From positions 1,674,001-1,738,000 of the forward strand of contig CBDCER010000003.1 in assembly GCA_965215855.1 (NCBI GenBank): DNA of 64,000 nucleotides, read 5' to 3'. Positions 1-8,818 of the stretch are shown here, piece after piece. The first letter of the stretch is position 1, and every line of letters starts with the position of its first letter. The position numbers were made by a program, and so were the translations under genes. The notes beneath the pieces are model-generated. The model did not search any database and was not told the DNA's origin. It saw only the letters and a list, made by a program, of their open reading frames with translations. The stretch is from J027 sp965215855 (GTDB lineage Bacteria; Chloroflexota; Anaerolineae; Aggregatilineales; J027).

Positions 1-446
1 CCGAACAAATGTTGTGTGTTCACGACCTCTTGGACATGCCAGATGCAAGGAACTCTGGCGTGTGCTGCGGCCAGACCTCCATAAAAATGGGCAATAAGTC
101 CCTTGGTTACCACAACATCGGCCTTTTCTTGTATGACACCAATCAGGCGATTCGCTGTGTGCCAGAAGGCATAGGCGTTTGCCAGAATAGCTAGTGGATT
201 TGGTACTAGTTTCGAGCCAAGGCGGGCACTAACGGAATATAGTTTGGGGCGTGGGACAATTCGCGTAGGGATATTGAGGCGTTGCAGGTGTTCAGTCAAT
301 TCATCCTGCTCCGGACAGATAACAAGTGGATTGAATCGTGACTGATCCAGCCCTTTGACTGTCTCCAGTGTAGTGACTTCGACGCCGCCCATTTGAGCGG
401 ATTGTTCGATGAAAGCCACGGTTATTTTCGGTGTCCGTCGCGCCAT
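1..446 (-). CDS. Glycosyltransferase family 4 (GT-B), N-terminal part; runs off the window
   Basis: Reading the minus strand from an ATG at 446 gives an open frame of about 148 residues to the window edge. It begins MARRTPKITVAFIEQSAQMG, continues GGVEVTTLETVKGL and later has RVPCIWHVQEV. That is the pattern of the donor-independent N-terminal Rossmann domain of GT4 enzymes: an early glycine-rich 'GGxE' loop and a later histidine-containing 'WHVQE' segment. It overlaps the end of the upstream GT2 gene by 25 bases, so the two are translationally coupled and probably act on the same cell-surface polysaccharide or glycolipid in the cytoplasm. The catalytic C-terminal domain is outside the window, so the sugar donor cannot be guessed. 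Confidence 0.8.
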   Translation of the reverse strand, partial: MARRTPKITVAFIEQSAQMGGVEVTTLETVKGLDQSRFNPLVICPEQDELTEHLQRLNIPTRIVPRPKLYSVSARLGSKLVPNPLAILANAYAFWHTANRLIGVIQEKADVVVTKGLIAHFYGGLAAAHARVPCIWHVQEVVNTQHLF

Positions 447-1186
447 TCTTTCTCCCACAGTTTTGCATATGTCCAAAAAATGAAATCGGCTTTTAAGTAT
501 GAGTGGATAAGACCACGATAGCCATTTCTAAAGCCTTGTTTCCAGATAAAATAGTATAAAAATGTGCCTAAAGGTCGGCATAACAAGTTAAACCAACCAG
601 CTTTACGTCCCTGGCTTTCTCGTTCATCAGCTTCATAGCGAGTATAGCGGTCTAAAGGTTGAAGCCGTCGCGAAATACTTTCAAAGCCGTAGTGCAACAC
701 ATGACCATTCAACGGTAGGATTTTACCAGGAACAATAACGCGTGCATCAACTTCACGTTCTTGATAGCGGCCAACGTCGCGACGAAACAGCGATAAACGC
801 CAACCTGGATAAAGCTCCATCGTCTGAATCCATAGACCGAGAACGTGATTTTTTCGACGACATTCATACCCATCAATGTTATCTGGCGGGGCAACAAGTG
901 TCTTTCGGATAGCCTCTTGCAACTCTGTATCCAGACGTTCGTCTGCATCAATCTGAAGTACCCATTCATAACTGCACTGGGGTATCGCCCAGTTTTTCTG
1001 TTTGGCGGAATTGATATATTCGTGCTGAATCACCCGCGCCCCATATTCGCTGGCAATTTCTAAGGTAGCGTCGGTGCTGTATGAATCAACAACCAATATC
1101 TCATCAGCCCATTTAACACTCTCCAGGCAATCTCGTATCAAGGTTTCTTCATTATAGGTAGGCAATAAAACAGACAGACGCGCCAT
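422..1186 (-). CDS. Glycosyltransferase family 2 (GT-A)
   Basis: 254 residues. The longer open frame extends upstream, but the ATG at 1186 (MARLSVLLPTYNEE) gives the normal GT2 start and leaves 4 bases after the upstream gene. The nucleotide-sugar fold is plain: LLPTYNEE near residue 10, a VVDSYSTDAT segment near 40 and the metal-binding DADE (IDADERL) near 95. The C-terminal part is basic and rich in aromatic residues (FLYYFIWKQGF), as in membrane-associated enzymes of the WaaE/KdtX type that add a sugar to lipopolysaccharide core or an exopolysaccharide. Its neighbours (O-antigen ligase-like protein upstream, GT4 downstream) support a surface glycan role. Acceptor and donor are unknown. Confidence 0.88.
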   Translation of the reverse strand: MARLSVLLPTYNEETLIRDCLESVKWADEILVVDSYSTDATLEIASEYGARVIQHEYINSAKQKNWAIPQCSYEWVLQIDADERLDTELQEAIRKTLVAPPDNIDGYECRRKNHVLGLWIQTMELYPGWRLSLFRRDVGRYQEREVDARVIVPGKILPLNGHVLHYGFESISRRLQPLDRYTRYEADERESQGRKAGWFNLLCRPLGTFLYYFIWKQGFRNGYRGLIHSYLKADFIFWTYAKLWEKEWRDGHRK

Positions 1187-1190
1187 CCAA

Positions 1191-2543
1191 TTAGTTCTCC
1201 TGCTTAATGAGTGCAATATACGGCGCATGTGAAAGATCGACTGTATTGGAATCGGGATCCCATTCCAATGCTGCATAGCGTTCCGCCAGCACTAGCAATA
1301 GCCAAAAAGCCGTCAGTAATGGGCCTACCTGGGCCATTGCACCTGATACCATACAAACACCATATGCAACTAAAGCGATCCAAAACCCCACCGCTAAATT
1401 CGGCATGGGGTGATCGGTTTGATAATTGGTGAACTGGTACGCCTGCCATAATCGCAAGAGGACTGTACCATACCATATTACAAAAATAGACAGGCCAATA
1501 AAACCAACGGATAGACCAATCCATAGCCAATCATTAAAAGGGACGACTGTTTTTGTCCATCCCTGCCCCAATAACGGTGATTCCAGAAGCAAAGAAATAC
1601 TCTGGCGAGCTGCCGCCGTTCTGTTCAAAATACTGGTATCCCCAGATGCTTCCAACAAAAGAATCGTTTTGATGCGATTGATAAACCCTTCGGGCAACAC
1701 GGCCAGACTACTAACTATAATGAATAGCGTAAACAGAGAACGCGAGCGATAAAGCAAGAATAAGCCCCCCGCAGCAGTCCCTAACCCCAACCATGCTGAA
1801 CGATACCCTGATAACACAATCCCTAAAATCAGAGTGAGGCCAATAAGTCTCCATATCAAGAGTTCTAATTTTTGATGTTGGGTAGGGGGTATGGTGAACC
1901 AAAGAACAAATATAGGTACAAGCATAACCGCGACCACTGGTGTACCCCACGTGCTGAAATTAGAGAGCAGTACAAACCCGCCACCAGCAAAGTTATTTCT
2001 GCTCACTAACGAGCGGAAAAACCCTAGAGAGCGAAAAAATGATGGGAACAGGTACTCTAGCGTGCCTAGGGCACTGATGAAGAACCCAACAAAGACCAAT
2101 ATTTTTACATATGACAATACTTGTTGGCGATCATTGACCCACGCTTGCATCACAATGACAGTAGGGACAAAAACCATGAAACTTTTGAATTCAAACAATT
2201 TTGAGGTTGTCGATACGAATGGAGAAGGGGTCACATAATCCATGAGAAAATTGATAATGGCGATAAAAGCCAACATAAATGCCGGAAAAGCAATGCGCGG
2301 GGTCACTGTGTCTAACCGGAGTGCGGCATTGAAGCCCAATACCCCAAATCCTACCCAGATTATCAATTCTGCAGGATATACCGTAACACCAGATGACAAC
2401 GAAGCGCCACGCCAACCCAATCCTATAGCGGCAAATGCCATCATCAGGATGTAGTGTTTCGTCTGCGCTTTATTTTGGGCGCTCATCAGCACGGCTATGA
2501 AAATAACCGCACCGAGTAAGGCAAAGAGTGAAGATAGACTCAT
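1191..2543 (-). CDS. O-antigen ligase/polymerase-like integral membrane protein
   Basis: 450 residues with about ten to twelve hydrophobic segments, starting MSLSSLFALLGAVIFIAVLM. The large loop near residues 310-335 carries ESPLLGQGWT, the 'xPLxGxG' signature of the O-antigen ligase (WaaL/Wzy_C) family, and arginine residues lie upstream of it (LNRTAAARQSI). Members join an undecaprenyl-linked glycan to an acceptor, or polymerise repeat units, at the periplasmic face of the inner membrane. The gene is first of three closely spaced minus-strand genes (4-base gap to the GT2 gene). An ISL3 element is inserted only about 55 bases upstream of its start, so its original promoter may be displaced. 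Ligase versus polymerase cannot be decided from sequence. Confidence 0.82.
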   Translation of the reverse strand: MSLSSLFALLGAVIFIAVLMSAQNKAQTKHYILMMAFAAIGLGWRGASLSSGVTVYPAELIIWVGFGVLGFNAALRLDTVTPRIAFPAFMLAFIAIINFLMDYVTPSPFVSTTSKLFEFKSFMVFVPTVIVMQAWVNDRQQVLSYVKILVFVGFFISALGTLEYLFPSFFRSLGFFRSLVSRNNFAGGGFVLLSNFSTWGTPVVAVMLVPIFVLWFTIPPTQHQKLELLIWRLIGLTLILGIVLSGYRSAWLGLGTAAGGLFLLYRSRSLFTLFIIVSSLAVLPEGFINRIKTILLLEASGDTSILNRTAAARQSISLLLESPLLGQGWTKTVVPFNDWLWIGLSVGFIGLSIFVIWYGTVLLRLWQAYQFTNYQTDHPMPNLAVGFWIALVAYGVCMVSGAMAQVGPLLTAFWLLLVLAERYAALEWDPDSNTVDLSHAPYIALIKQEN

Positions 2544-2590
2544 TTTTGCTCTTCGGATAAAAATGCATATGGTTTACGGCACGCTGCTGT

Positions 2591-2598
2591 GTAAAAAA
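2591..2598. repeat. 8-bp target-site duplication, left copy (ISL3 copy A)
   Basis: GTAAAAAA directly outside the left inverted repeat. The same eight bases occur at 5133-5140 directly outside the right inverted repeat. An 8-bp duplication is what the ISL3 family makes, so the two ends belong to one insertion event. Confidence 0.92.
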
Positions 2599-2998
2599 GG
2601 CTCAACGCGGAAAAGTGTGAAAATCGCATCAACCACCTCCATATTGGGCCAAAACCTGTAATCGAAAGATGTTGAAATTACGAAAACCGAAGGCACGACG
2701 GATGGTGGCACGGATCGCATTATTGATGCCTTCGACAAAGCCCTGGGTCACGCCATTGATGAAGTAATTGAGGAACTCATCCCACCAATTACGCAAGGTG
2801 TTGACGAACTTGAGTAAGCGCAGATCGCCGGTGGCCTGCACCTTGCAAATCCAGGCCTGTAGAAACCGGGTCGCCTGCTCACGGTTCTGGACTTTATCAC
2901 AAATAGTGCGAAATTCCTCTTTGAGCAAGTACATGACCCGCAACTCAGGACAAGCCGCCAAGACTTGCTGGAGTTTGCTTTCTTCTTCGGGCGACAAC

Positions 2999-4173
2999 TC
3001 ATGACGCGCCTTCACTAGTACCGTAACTTTCTAAAGTTGCGGGGTAATGCTCTTTGAAAACTTGGCGAGCATCGTCCACGGAAAATGACCAATGAATTTG
3101 AGCTTGAGCTGCATTACGTCGGCGTTCCCAGGCGATGAGTTCGGAAGCCAAAGTCACCTCATCGGGCAGACGACGGGCAAGGCATTGCTGGGACATCACA
3201 CTGAGTTCAATTTCGGCCATATTGAGCCAAGAGCCATGAACCGGGGTGAAATGGAAACGAAGTCGCGTCATGATGCGGTCAGCTTCGCATTTACCGAAGA
3301 ACTCGACCAAAGAATGATAATGATGGGTATTGAGATTATCGAGTACGACATCAATGTGAGCCGCATGGGGATACAACTCATCAACCAGATAACGCATCGC
3401 GTAAGCAAAATCTTGTTTGGTCCGTCGCCGCGAAACCAGCACATGCCGTTGCCCGGCTTTCGGTTCGGCAAAAACAAACAGGTTGCGTGTTCCATTGCGC
3501 TTATACTCATGGTCCTCCCGGTGTGGTTTGCCAGGGCGAAGCGGACGGGGTTGGCGGGTCTGGCCCAGCAGTTGCACGCTTTTCTCATCAAAGCACACCA
3601 ACGGATGTTGCGGGTCATAGGCTTGCGCGTACAAGGTCAAAATATGCTCCATTCGTTCCAAAAACTCGGGCGTAATCTTGGGAATACACCAGCTTTTCAC
3701 TTGCCAGGGCTTGAGTTTGTTTTTTGGAGTACCAGACGCACAGTCTCGGGTGCTATGCTATCCACCATGCCATCTGTCACCAATTGTTGCGCTAAAAGTT
3801 CCATTGTCCATTTGGCTTAGCCTGCTGGCGGGTCAGAACAAGCCAGTGCAATCAAGTACGCTTCTTGTTTAGCATCCAACTTCGGATCGCGTGGCGGACG
3901 TGGCTTATCAGCTAAAGCGGCCTCTAGCCCATCATCACAAAATCGTTGTCGCGTTCGGCTGACCGTGTCTTCGCTGATATATAGCATGTCAGCAATAGCT
4001 TGGTCTGTTCGCCCTTCATCGCTTTTCAGCAGAATATGGGCACGCCGAATCACACAGGCCTTGTTTTTGCCTTTGTTGACGACAGCCAACAATCTTTTCC
4101 GTTCTTTTGGCGTGAGTTTGACGACATATTTCTTCATATGCCAGAGCATATCCTCACCCCGCAAGTTAATCAA
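2999..4173 (-). pseudogene. IS630-family transposase, interrupted by a stop codon and a frame change
   Basis: The first open frame (4173-3817, 118 residues) is the helix-turn-helix DNA-binding half (KLTPKERKRLLAVV, then ADMLYISEDTVSRTRQRF). It stops at an in-frame TAA at 3817-3819, yet the same frame continues sensibly as AKWTMELLAQQLV. About 100 bases further on, a run of six A must be re-read by one base to join the catalytic half (ORF 3700-2999), which has the DDE residues in VCFDEKSVQ, VVLDNLNTHH and NMAEIELS. A slip at the A run could be programmed, as known for this family, but the internal TAA argues for decay. The C-terminal end has no stop inside the element and reads 6 residues into ISL3 sequence. 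Confidence 0.85.
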
Positions 4174-4183
4174 GTCTGGGTAC
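3018..4183 (-). mobile_element. IS630-family insertion sequence nested in ISL3 copy A
   Basis: Comparison with the uninterrupted second ISL3 copy (at about 26424) places the insertion in CACTAGTATCC. The nested element is bounded by a duplicated TA (3016-3017 and 4184-4185) within a CTAG context, the hallmark target of IS630/Tc1-type elements. Its ends, GTACCGTAACTT on the left and GTACCCAGACTT on the right (minus strand), form an imperfect inverted repeat. Length is 1166 bp, in the normal range. The transposase inside carries a stop codon and a frameshift. Confidence 0.9.
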
Positions 4184-5132
4184 TAGTATCCAGCGCGACC
4201 CTTTGAGGATGTCATAGGTCGGCGGATCGACTTGCTTCTGAAGGTGGCGGCGGGCTTGTGTTAGGCGGTCATTGAGTTGCTTCATCACATGGAAGCGGTC
4301 CGCGACCTGGCGAGCATGTGGTAAAGCCTTCTTGACAGCCTGGCGGTACGGTTCCCATAGATCGGTTGAGACGACAGTGATCTGCTCTCGATCTGGCTGC
4401 GCGTTGAACCACGCGATCAATGTTTCCTGCTTACGATCTGGCAACACTGCCAAAATGCAGTGCCTTTCCAAATCGGACAGGATCAATACGTACTGTTTAT
4501 GACGCTTCTTGAGAGCCAGTTCATCGATCCCCAGAACCCGTACAGGATTCTGGGTTGGGCGTTGGGTCGTGCGTTGAGCATAGGTCACAAATATCTCTTT
4601 GACCGTTGACTCACTCAAGTGTTCTTGTCGCGCCACAGCTTTGCGATCACACTGCAAACATTGTTCGTAGACATATTGCTCATAGCGTCGCGTTTGACGC
4701 CGCTGCTGATTGACACTCAGCAGGTTCTCGGTGAACGGGCGTTGGCAATGCTCACACCTGAAGCGACGCCCCATAAAATAGAGATTAACTCGTTTTCCCA
4801 TCACACTCAGGTCGCGCACCCGGCGTTCCTTCTGCTGGTGAACCTGCTGAGACAAATACTCACAGTCGGGACACTGCGTGATATCGTAGCGGTGTTCACA
4901 CTTCAGATGCAATGCTTCGCCCTCTAGCTCATAATGTGTCACGCGAAATTCTGGTAATTCTACCAACTCCGTTATGGTTGCGAGGCTGACTGCTGCCCAT
5001 TTCCGTTCTGTCTCTGGCTTGACGCCTGCCGTTAACATCGCTATTGTTTCTATCTTGGCTTCTCCTGTGCTGGTTGTTGCTCTATAGCTTATAACACGGT
5101 GAAGCCTTTTTCACACTTTTCCGCGTTGACCC

Positions 5133-5140
5133 GTAAAAAA
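5133..5140. repeat. 8-bp target-site duplication, right copy (ISL3 copy A)
   Basis: GTAAAAAA, identical to 2591-2598, immediately after the right inverted repeat of the ISL3 element. Confidence 0.92.
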
Positions 5141-5343
5141 CTGCTCCAGAGAGAATCTTCCTGATGACATCAAAACTGTAGTGCCTTGATGCAAACCCAT
5201 AAAAGCTCCTGGCAAACCATTGAGAGTCAGCACGCTGTAATTTGGTTACCTTCTTCGAAGTATACTCTCAATACGTGTTGTGGGGAATACTCTGTGTCCA
5301 TGCGCCCTTGATAGCCGATAGATTATATCAAAAGTAACGGAAC

Positions 5344-5832
5344 CTAAAGGTGCAATGCTTTTAAGATATTGTCCGTTATTGTGGAGATGTCGTTGTTGAT
5401 TTCAATTTCGATTGCGTTTCCTGGCTTCTCTAAATCACTCAATTGGCTTAATAGCATGGATTTCTTCATATAATGCCCTTTTCGTTCTTGCATTCTCTTC
5501 CTGATCAACTCATAAGTGCCATGTAAATAAATGAAAACAACTTGTGTGCATCCTTGCTTTAGTCGCTGACGGTAGCTTTCTTTGAGAGCCGAACATGCTA
5601 TTATTGCAGATTCTCCTGATTGCAAATGCTGGTTTATGAGATCGCGGATATTATCTAGCCAGGGCTGGCGATCTTCATCATTTAGCGGAATGCCATTAGA
5701 CATTTTGTCGATATTTGCTTGGGGATGGAAATCATCACCATCATGAAATATCCATCCGAGTTTTTTCCCTAATGCCTCGCCAACGGTAGATTTCCCACAG
5801 CCTGAAACCCCCATAAGGATGATGATGTTCAC
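5344..5832 (-). CDS. gntK: Gluconokinase-like carbohydrate kinase
   Basis: About 162 residues from a GTG at 5832, chosen because a GGAG sits 9 bases upstream and the family starts just before the P-loop; a TTG at 5847 and an ATG at 5841 are alternatives. The Walker A GVSGCGKST, the FHDGDDFHP motif and PLNDEDRQPWL are the classic signature of GntK, which phosphorylates D-gluconate with ATP to 6-phosphogluconate in the cytosol. Later AIIACSALKESYR fits the same family. The length is normal. It stands alone between an IS element and the catabolic island, with no gluconate transporter or dehydrogenase beside it; related shikimate kinases lack the DGDDFHP motif. Confidence 0.88.
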   Translation of the reverse strand: MNIIILMGVSGCGKSTVGEALGKKLGWIFHDGDDFHPQANIDKMSNGIPLNDEDRQPWLDNIRDLINQHLQSGESAIIACSALKESYRQRLKQGCTQVVFIYLHGTYELIRKRMQERKGHYMKKSMLLSQLSDLEKPGNAIEIEINNDISTITDNILKALHL

Positions 5833-5996
5833 ATTACCCATCTCCAATTGTAATCTAAAGATATTGCATCAACCAGTTGTGGCATTGAACGATTAGGGCA
5901 AAGCCAGCGACGAATAACCTGACACTCCATTTCTTAGAATCTCCGATATTTGCTCTGAGGGTCGGATCAAATCTTGTCTAGTACAGCCTGGTGATT

Positions 5997-6021
5997 GTTA
6001 CACTCATCTCAAAAGTGTTAC
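5997..6021. promoter_or_regulatory. Imperfect inverted repeat upstream of the catabolic operon
   Basis: GTTACACT and AGTGTTAC form an inverted repeat with one mismatch and a 9-base spacer, 53 bases before the start of the HMG-CoA-lyase-like gene. Its spacing is that of an operator for a dimeric helix-turn-helix regulator. No regulator gene lies nearby and I see no convincing -35/-10 pair, so the role is a guess. Confidence 0.3.
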
Positions 6022-6073
6022 CATTGATTTCGGGCTATCAGACTTGAATGTATGTTAGGGTAAATAAACGGTA

Positions 6074-6997
6074 ATGTCTCCTCAATCACAAATCTCCCAA
6101 TTATCACACCATATCGAAATTATAGAGGTTGGCCCGCGTGACGGCCTACAAAGAGAGACACAGTTCATCCAAACTGATCACAAAATCGCGATGATTGATC
6201 GACTGAGTGAAGCAGGACTTCCCCGCATCCAGGTGACATCGTTTGTCCATCCACGTTGGGTTCCACAAATGGCCGATGCAGAAGATGTTTGCGCTGGAAT
6301 TACCAGGAAGCCAGGCGTCGTGTATAGTGGATTGGTTCTGAATATGAAGGGGCTTGAACGCGCTTACCAAGCTGGTTTACAGGCTGTGGATATGTCAGTT
6401 TCAGCCAGCGATTCGCATAGCCGTAAGAATGCCAATCGGTCTCTCCAGGAAGCTAGGGAAGGTTTCAAAGATATGGTGGCTCAAGCACATGCTTACGGGA
6501 TGAGAATACGGGGTGGCATTCAATGTGCGTTCGGTTATTATGAACCCGATGTCACACAGGAGATCGTTGTAGATATTGCCAAACACCATCTTGCACTTGG
6601 TATTGATGAACTCGCACTTGCGGACTCGACTGGCATGGCGAATCCCCGCCAGATCAGAGAGGTATTGGCTGCCATCGTTCCGTTGGCTGGCGACAAGCCA
6701 GTGATTCTCCATCTCCATGATACGCGAGGAATGGGACTGGCTAATGTTGTGGCTGCTTTGGAAGCCGGCTGTACGCATTTTGACACAGCATTTGGAGGGC
6801 TAGGTGGTTGTAATTTCATCGAAGACGCCACTGGCAATATTGCGACTGAAGACACCGTTTATATGCTTCACGAAATGGGCTATGAAACCGGTATTGATTT
6901 ACCCAAAGTCGCTACTGTCTCCAAGATGCTACAAAACATCCTGGGACAGGAAGTGTTTCCCGGCAAGATGTATAGGCTTCTCACATCGCAAGCATAA
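6074..6997 (+). CDS. Hydroxymethylglutaryl-CoA lyase-like enzyme (DRE-TIM family)
   Basis: 307 residues. IEVGPRDGLQRE near residue 20 is the metal- and substrate-binding start of HMG-CoA-lyase-type TIM barrels. HLHDTRGMGLANV near 215 supplies the metal-binding histidines. GGLGGCNFIEDATGN near 245 is the family loop with the catalytic Cys; HMG-CoA lyases usually have GGCPYAPGASGN here, so the pocket differs. HMG-CoA lyase cleaves HMG-CoA to acetyl-CoA and acetoacetate; relatives cleave other 3-hydroxy-acyl-CoAs. It starts a tight plus-strand operon with a LeuC/LeuD-type hydro-lyase and a CoA-transferase, which suggests a lyase acting last on a CoA-activated branched hydroxy-dicarboxylate rather than leucine breakdown. 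Confidence 0.85.
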   Translation: MSPQSQISQLSHHIEIIEVGPRDGLQRETQFIQTDHKIAMIDRLSEAGLPRIQVTSFVHPRWVPQMADAEDVCAGITRKPGVVYSGLVLNMKGLERAYQAGLQAVDMSVSASDSHSRKNANRSLQEAREGFKDMVAQAHAYGMRIRGGIQCAFGYYEPDVTQEIVVDIAKHHLALGIDELALADSTGMANPRQIREVLAAIVPLAGDKPVILHLHDTRGMGLANVVAALEAGCTHFDTAFGGLGGCNFIEDATGNIATEDTVYMLHEMGYETGIDLPKVATVSKMLQNILGQEVFPGKMYRLLTSQA

Positions 6998-7016
6998 ACA
7001 TTTGTAGGGGATTTCA

Positions 7017-8279
7017 ATGGGACAGACGATTTCGGAAAAGATCATCTCACAGCACGCGGGGCATCTGGTCCAGCAAGGTGATATCGCGGTTGTTACGGTT
7101 GACGGTTGTATGGCAACCGACGCGACTGGCCCTTTTGCTATTCAGGCATTCAGGGAAATGGGTGGCCGTCAGGTCTGGGATGCCAGCCGCGTATCCATGG
7201 TGATTGACCATGCCGCACCCGCCCCGAACGAGCGTGTGGGAAATCTGCACAAGCTATTGCGAGACTTTGCCCGCCAGGCGAACTGTAAGCTCTATGATGT
7301 AGGTGAAGGCATCTGCCACCAACTGATGGTTGATAATGGGCATGTGCATCCTGGCGAAATCTTTGTCGGAGCCGACTCGCACACGTGTACCTATGGCGCG
7401 TTGAATGCCTTCGCCGTTGGCGTAGGATCGACTGATCTGGCAGCGGTTATGTTAACAGGTAAAATCTGGTTGAAGGTTCCAAAAACCATCAAGATTGATT
7501 TGACTGGTACGCTTCCCAAAGGCATCACTGCCAAAGATTTGATACTCTTTATGGTCGGCCAAGTTGGGATTGCCGGGGCGACCTATCAAGCTATTGAGTT
7601 TTCGGGAGCTGCGCTGCATTCATTGAGTTTATCCAGCCGCATGACCATTGCAAATATGGCAGCTGAGATGGGAGCTAAGACAGGATTGGTTGATCCAACG
7701 GGGCTTGAATTGGGCTATGATTTTGAGCCTGTGTTTCCAGATGCAGATGCCCAATATGCCGCGACTTATTCTTTTGACGCGTCAACACTGCAACCTCAGA
7801 TTAGCGTGCCACATCTACCAGATAATGTTGTGCCAGTCAGTGAGGTCAAAGGGCAGCATATTGACCAGGCATTTGTGGGATCATGCACAAACGCCCGACT
7901 TGAGGACTTGCACATTGTGGCAACTATACTCAAGGGTAAGCAGGTTGCTCCTGGTGTACGGCTACTAATTGCTCCGGCTTCTAAGCGTATTTTCGACATA
8001 GCTTTGCGCGACGGCACTATTGAAATTCTTTCTGCTGCAGGCGCAACATTTATCACTTCTGGTTGCGGCCCGTGTGTGGGCACGCATCTGGGAGTTCCTG
8101 CCGATGATGAGGTGATTATTTCCAGCACAAACCGCAACTTTCGAGGACGCATGGGCAATCCAAAGGCCGCAATTTATCTGGGATCACCAGCAGTAGTCGC
8201 GGCGTCAGCTCTGACTGGCGAAATTACAGATCCGGCTGAAGTTATGGCAGATGATGAATCAACTTTGGGGATACAATAA
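7017..8279 (+). CDS. Aconitase/isopropylmalate-isomerase family hydro-lyase, large subunit (LeuC-like)
   Basis: 420 residues, the length of the short archaeal/anaerobe LeuC-type large subunits (isopropylmalate, homoaconitate, dimethylmalate dehydratases). The three iron-sulfur cluster cysteines are in VGSCTNARLEDL and SGCGPCVG. GADSHTCTYGALNAFAVGVG is the substrate-site block. It dehydrates or hydrates a branched hydroxy-dicarboxylate together with the small subunit that follows after 2 bases. Leucine biosynthesis is not the likely context: no leuA or leuB is present and the partners are a lyase and a CoA-transferase. A preceding TTTGTAGGGGATTTCA supplies the ribosome-binding site. Confidence 0.88.
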   Translation: MGQTISEKIISQHAGHLVQQGDIAVVTVDGCMATDATGPFAIQAFREMGGRQVWDASRVSMVIDHAAPAPNERVGNLHKLLRDFARQANCKLYDVGEGICHQLMVDNGHVHPGEIFVGADSHTCTYGALNAFAVGVGSTDLAAVMLTGKIWLKVPKTIKIDLTGTLPKGITAKDLILFMVGQVGIAGATYQAIEFSGAALHSLSLSSRMTIANMAAEMGAKTGLVDPTGLELGYDFEPVFPDADAQYAATYSFDASTLQPQISVPHLPDNVVPVSEVKGQHIDQAFVGSCTNARLEDLHIVATILKGKQVAPGVRLLIAPASKRIFDIALRDGTIEILSAAGATFITSGCGPCVGTHLGVPADDEVIISSTNRNFRGRMGNPKAAIYLGSPAVVAASALTGEITDPAEVMADDESTLGIQ

Positions 8280-8281
8280 CC

Positions 8282-8788
8282 ATGCTCAGTGGAAAAGCAC
8301 ACGTCTACGGCGACAATATCGACACCGACCGTATCATTCCTGGCAAATATACCAAAACGCTTGATGTAAGCCACCTTGCTGAACACGTTCTGGAGGACCT
8401 TGATCCAGAATTCGCTGGGCGAGTTCAGACCGGCGATATTCTAGTGGCGGGTGACAATTTTGGCATGGGGTCGTCACGTGAGCAAGCTCCTATCGCTATC
8501 AAGGCCGCAGGAATCTCGGTGGTGGTGGCGCGTTCGTTTGCCCGGATTTTTTATCGAAATGCTATTAACATTGGCTTACCTGTAGTTGAGGTTGCCGGTC
8601 ATGCAATTGCCAGAGGTGATGATATTGAGGTTGACTTGGTACAGGGTATCGTGACCAATGTTTCCACCGGGCAATCGTTTAAAGCAACCAGGATGCCGCA
8701 GGTGATGGTCGATATTCTAAATGAAGGCGGTCTGGTAAATTATCTCCGCAAATACGGCGACTATCACATCTCTGGATTCATCCCTTAG
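8282..8788 (+). CDS. Aconitase/isopropylmalate-isomerase family hydro-lyase, small subunit (LeuD-like)
   Basis: 168 residues, the swivelling domain that closes on the LeuC-like active site. GDNFGMGSSREQAPIA near residue 60 is the family signature containing the substrate-binding Ser-Arg; VYGDNIDTDRIIPGKY opens the protein, as in the short LeuD/HacB group. Substrate choice in this group depends on the loop near residues 25-35 (here KYTKTLDVSHLAEHVL), which I cannot assign. The start lies 2 bases after the large subunit stop, so the two subunits are made together. Confidence 0.88.
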   Translation: MLSGKAHVYGDNIDTDRIIPGKYTKTLDVSHLAEHVLEDLDPEFAGRVQTGDILVAGDNFGMGSSREQAPIAIKAAGISVVVARSFARIFYRNAINIGLPVVEVAGHAIARGDDIEVDLVQGIVTNVSTGQSFKATRMPQVMVDILNEGGLVNYLRKYGDYHISGFIP

Positions 8789-8818
8789 CTAATTTTGCTA
8801 TTTGCAAAAGGATTTGAT

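Larger units (their letters stand above)
2629..5038 (-). pseudogene. ISL3-family transposase, copy A, split by the IS630 insertion
   Basis: The N-terminal part reads from the ATG at 5038 to about 4186 (MLTAGVKPETERKW to GSRWILV); the C-terminal part resumes as KARHELSPEEESKLQQ at 3015 and ends at 2629. Joined they give about 412 residues, usual for ISL3. Visible domains are an N-terminal zinc-binding region with two CxxC pairs (CPDC, CEHC, residues about 60-110), a helix-turn-helix-like stretch (HLSESTVKEIFV), then the catalytic aspartates in GIDELALKK and VSTDLWEP and the glutamate in the final EGINNAIRATIRRAFGF block. The insertion separates the second Asp from the Glu, so neither fragment should be active. 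Confidence 0.92.
2599..5132 (-). mobile_element. ISL3-family insertion sequence, copy A, interrupted by an IS630 element
   Basis: The ends are inverted repeats of about 25 bases with one mismatch: GGCTCAACGCGGAAAAGTGT at 2599 and, on the other strand, GGGTCAACGCGGAAAAGTGT ending at 5132. The element is flanked by a perfect 8-bp direct repeat. Without the nested insertion (3018-4183) it would be about 1.37 kb, normal for this family. A near-identical second copy lies at 26007-28633. The nested element cuts the transposase after about residue 284, so this copy can no longer supply its own transposase, but its ends look intact and could be moved by an intact copy elsewhere. Confidence 0.93.

Noticed and set aside
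9..194. Small plus-strand frame at the window start
   Set aside because: The minus strand here encodes the N-terminal half of a GT4 enzyme with good family motifs.
3092..3820. 242-codon plus-strand frame
   Set aside because: Lies entirely opposite the IS630 transposase, has no ribosome-binding site and shows no family pattern; a mirror frame of the real gene.
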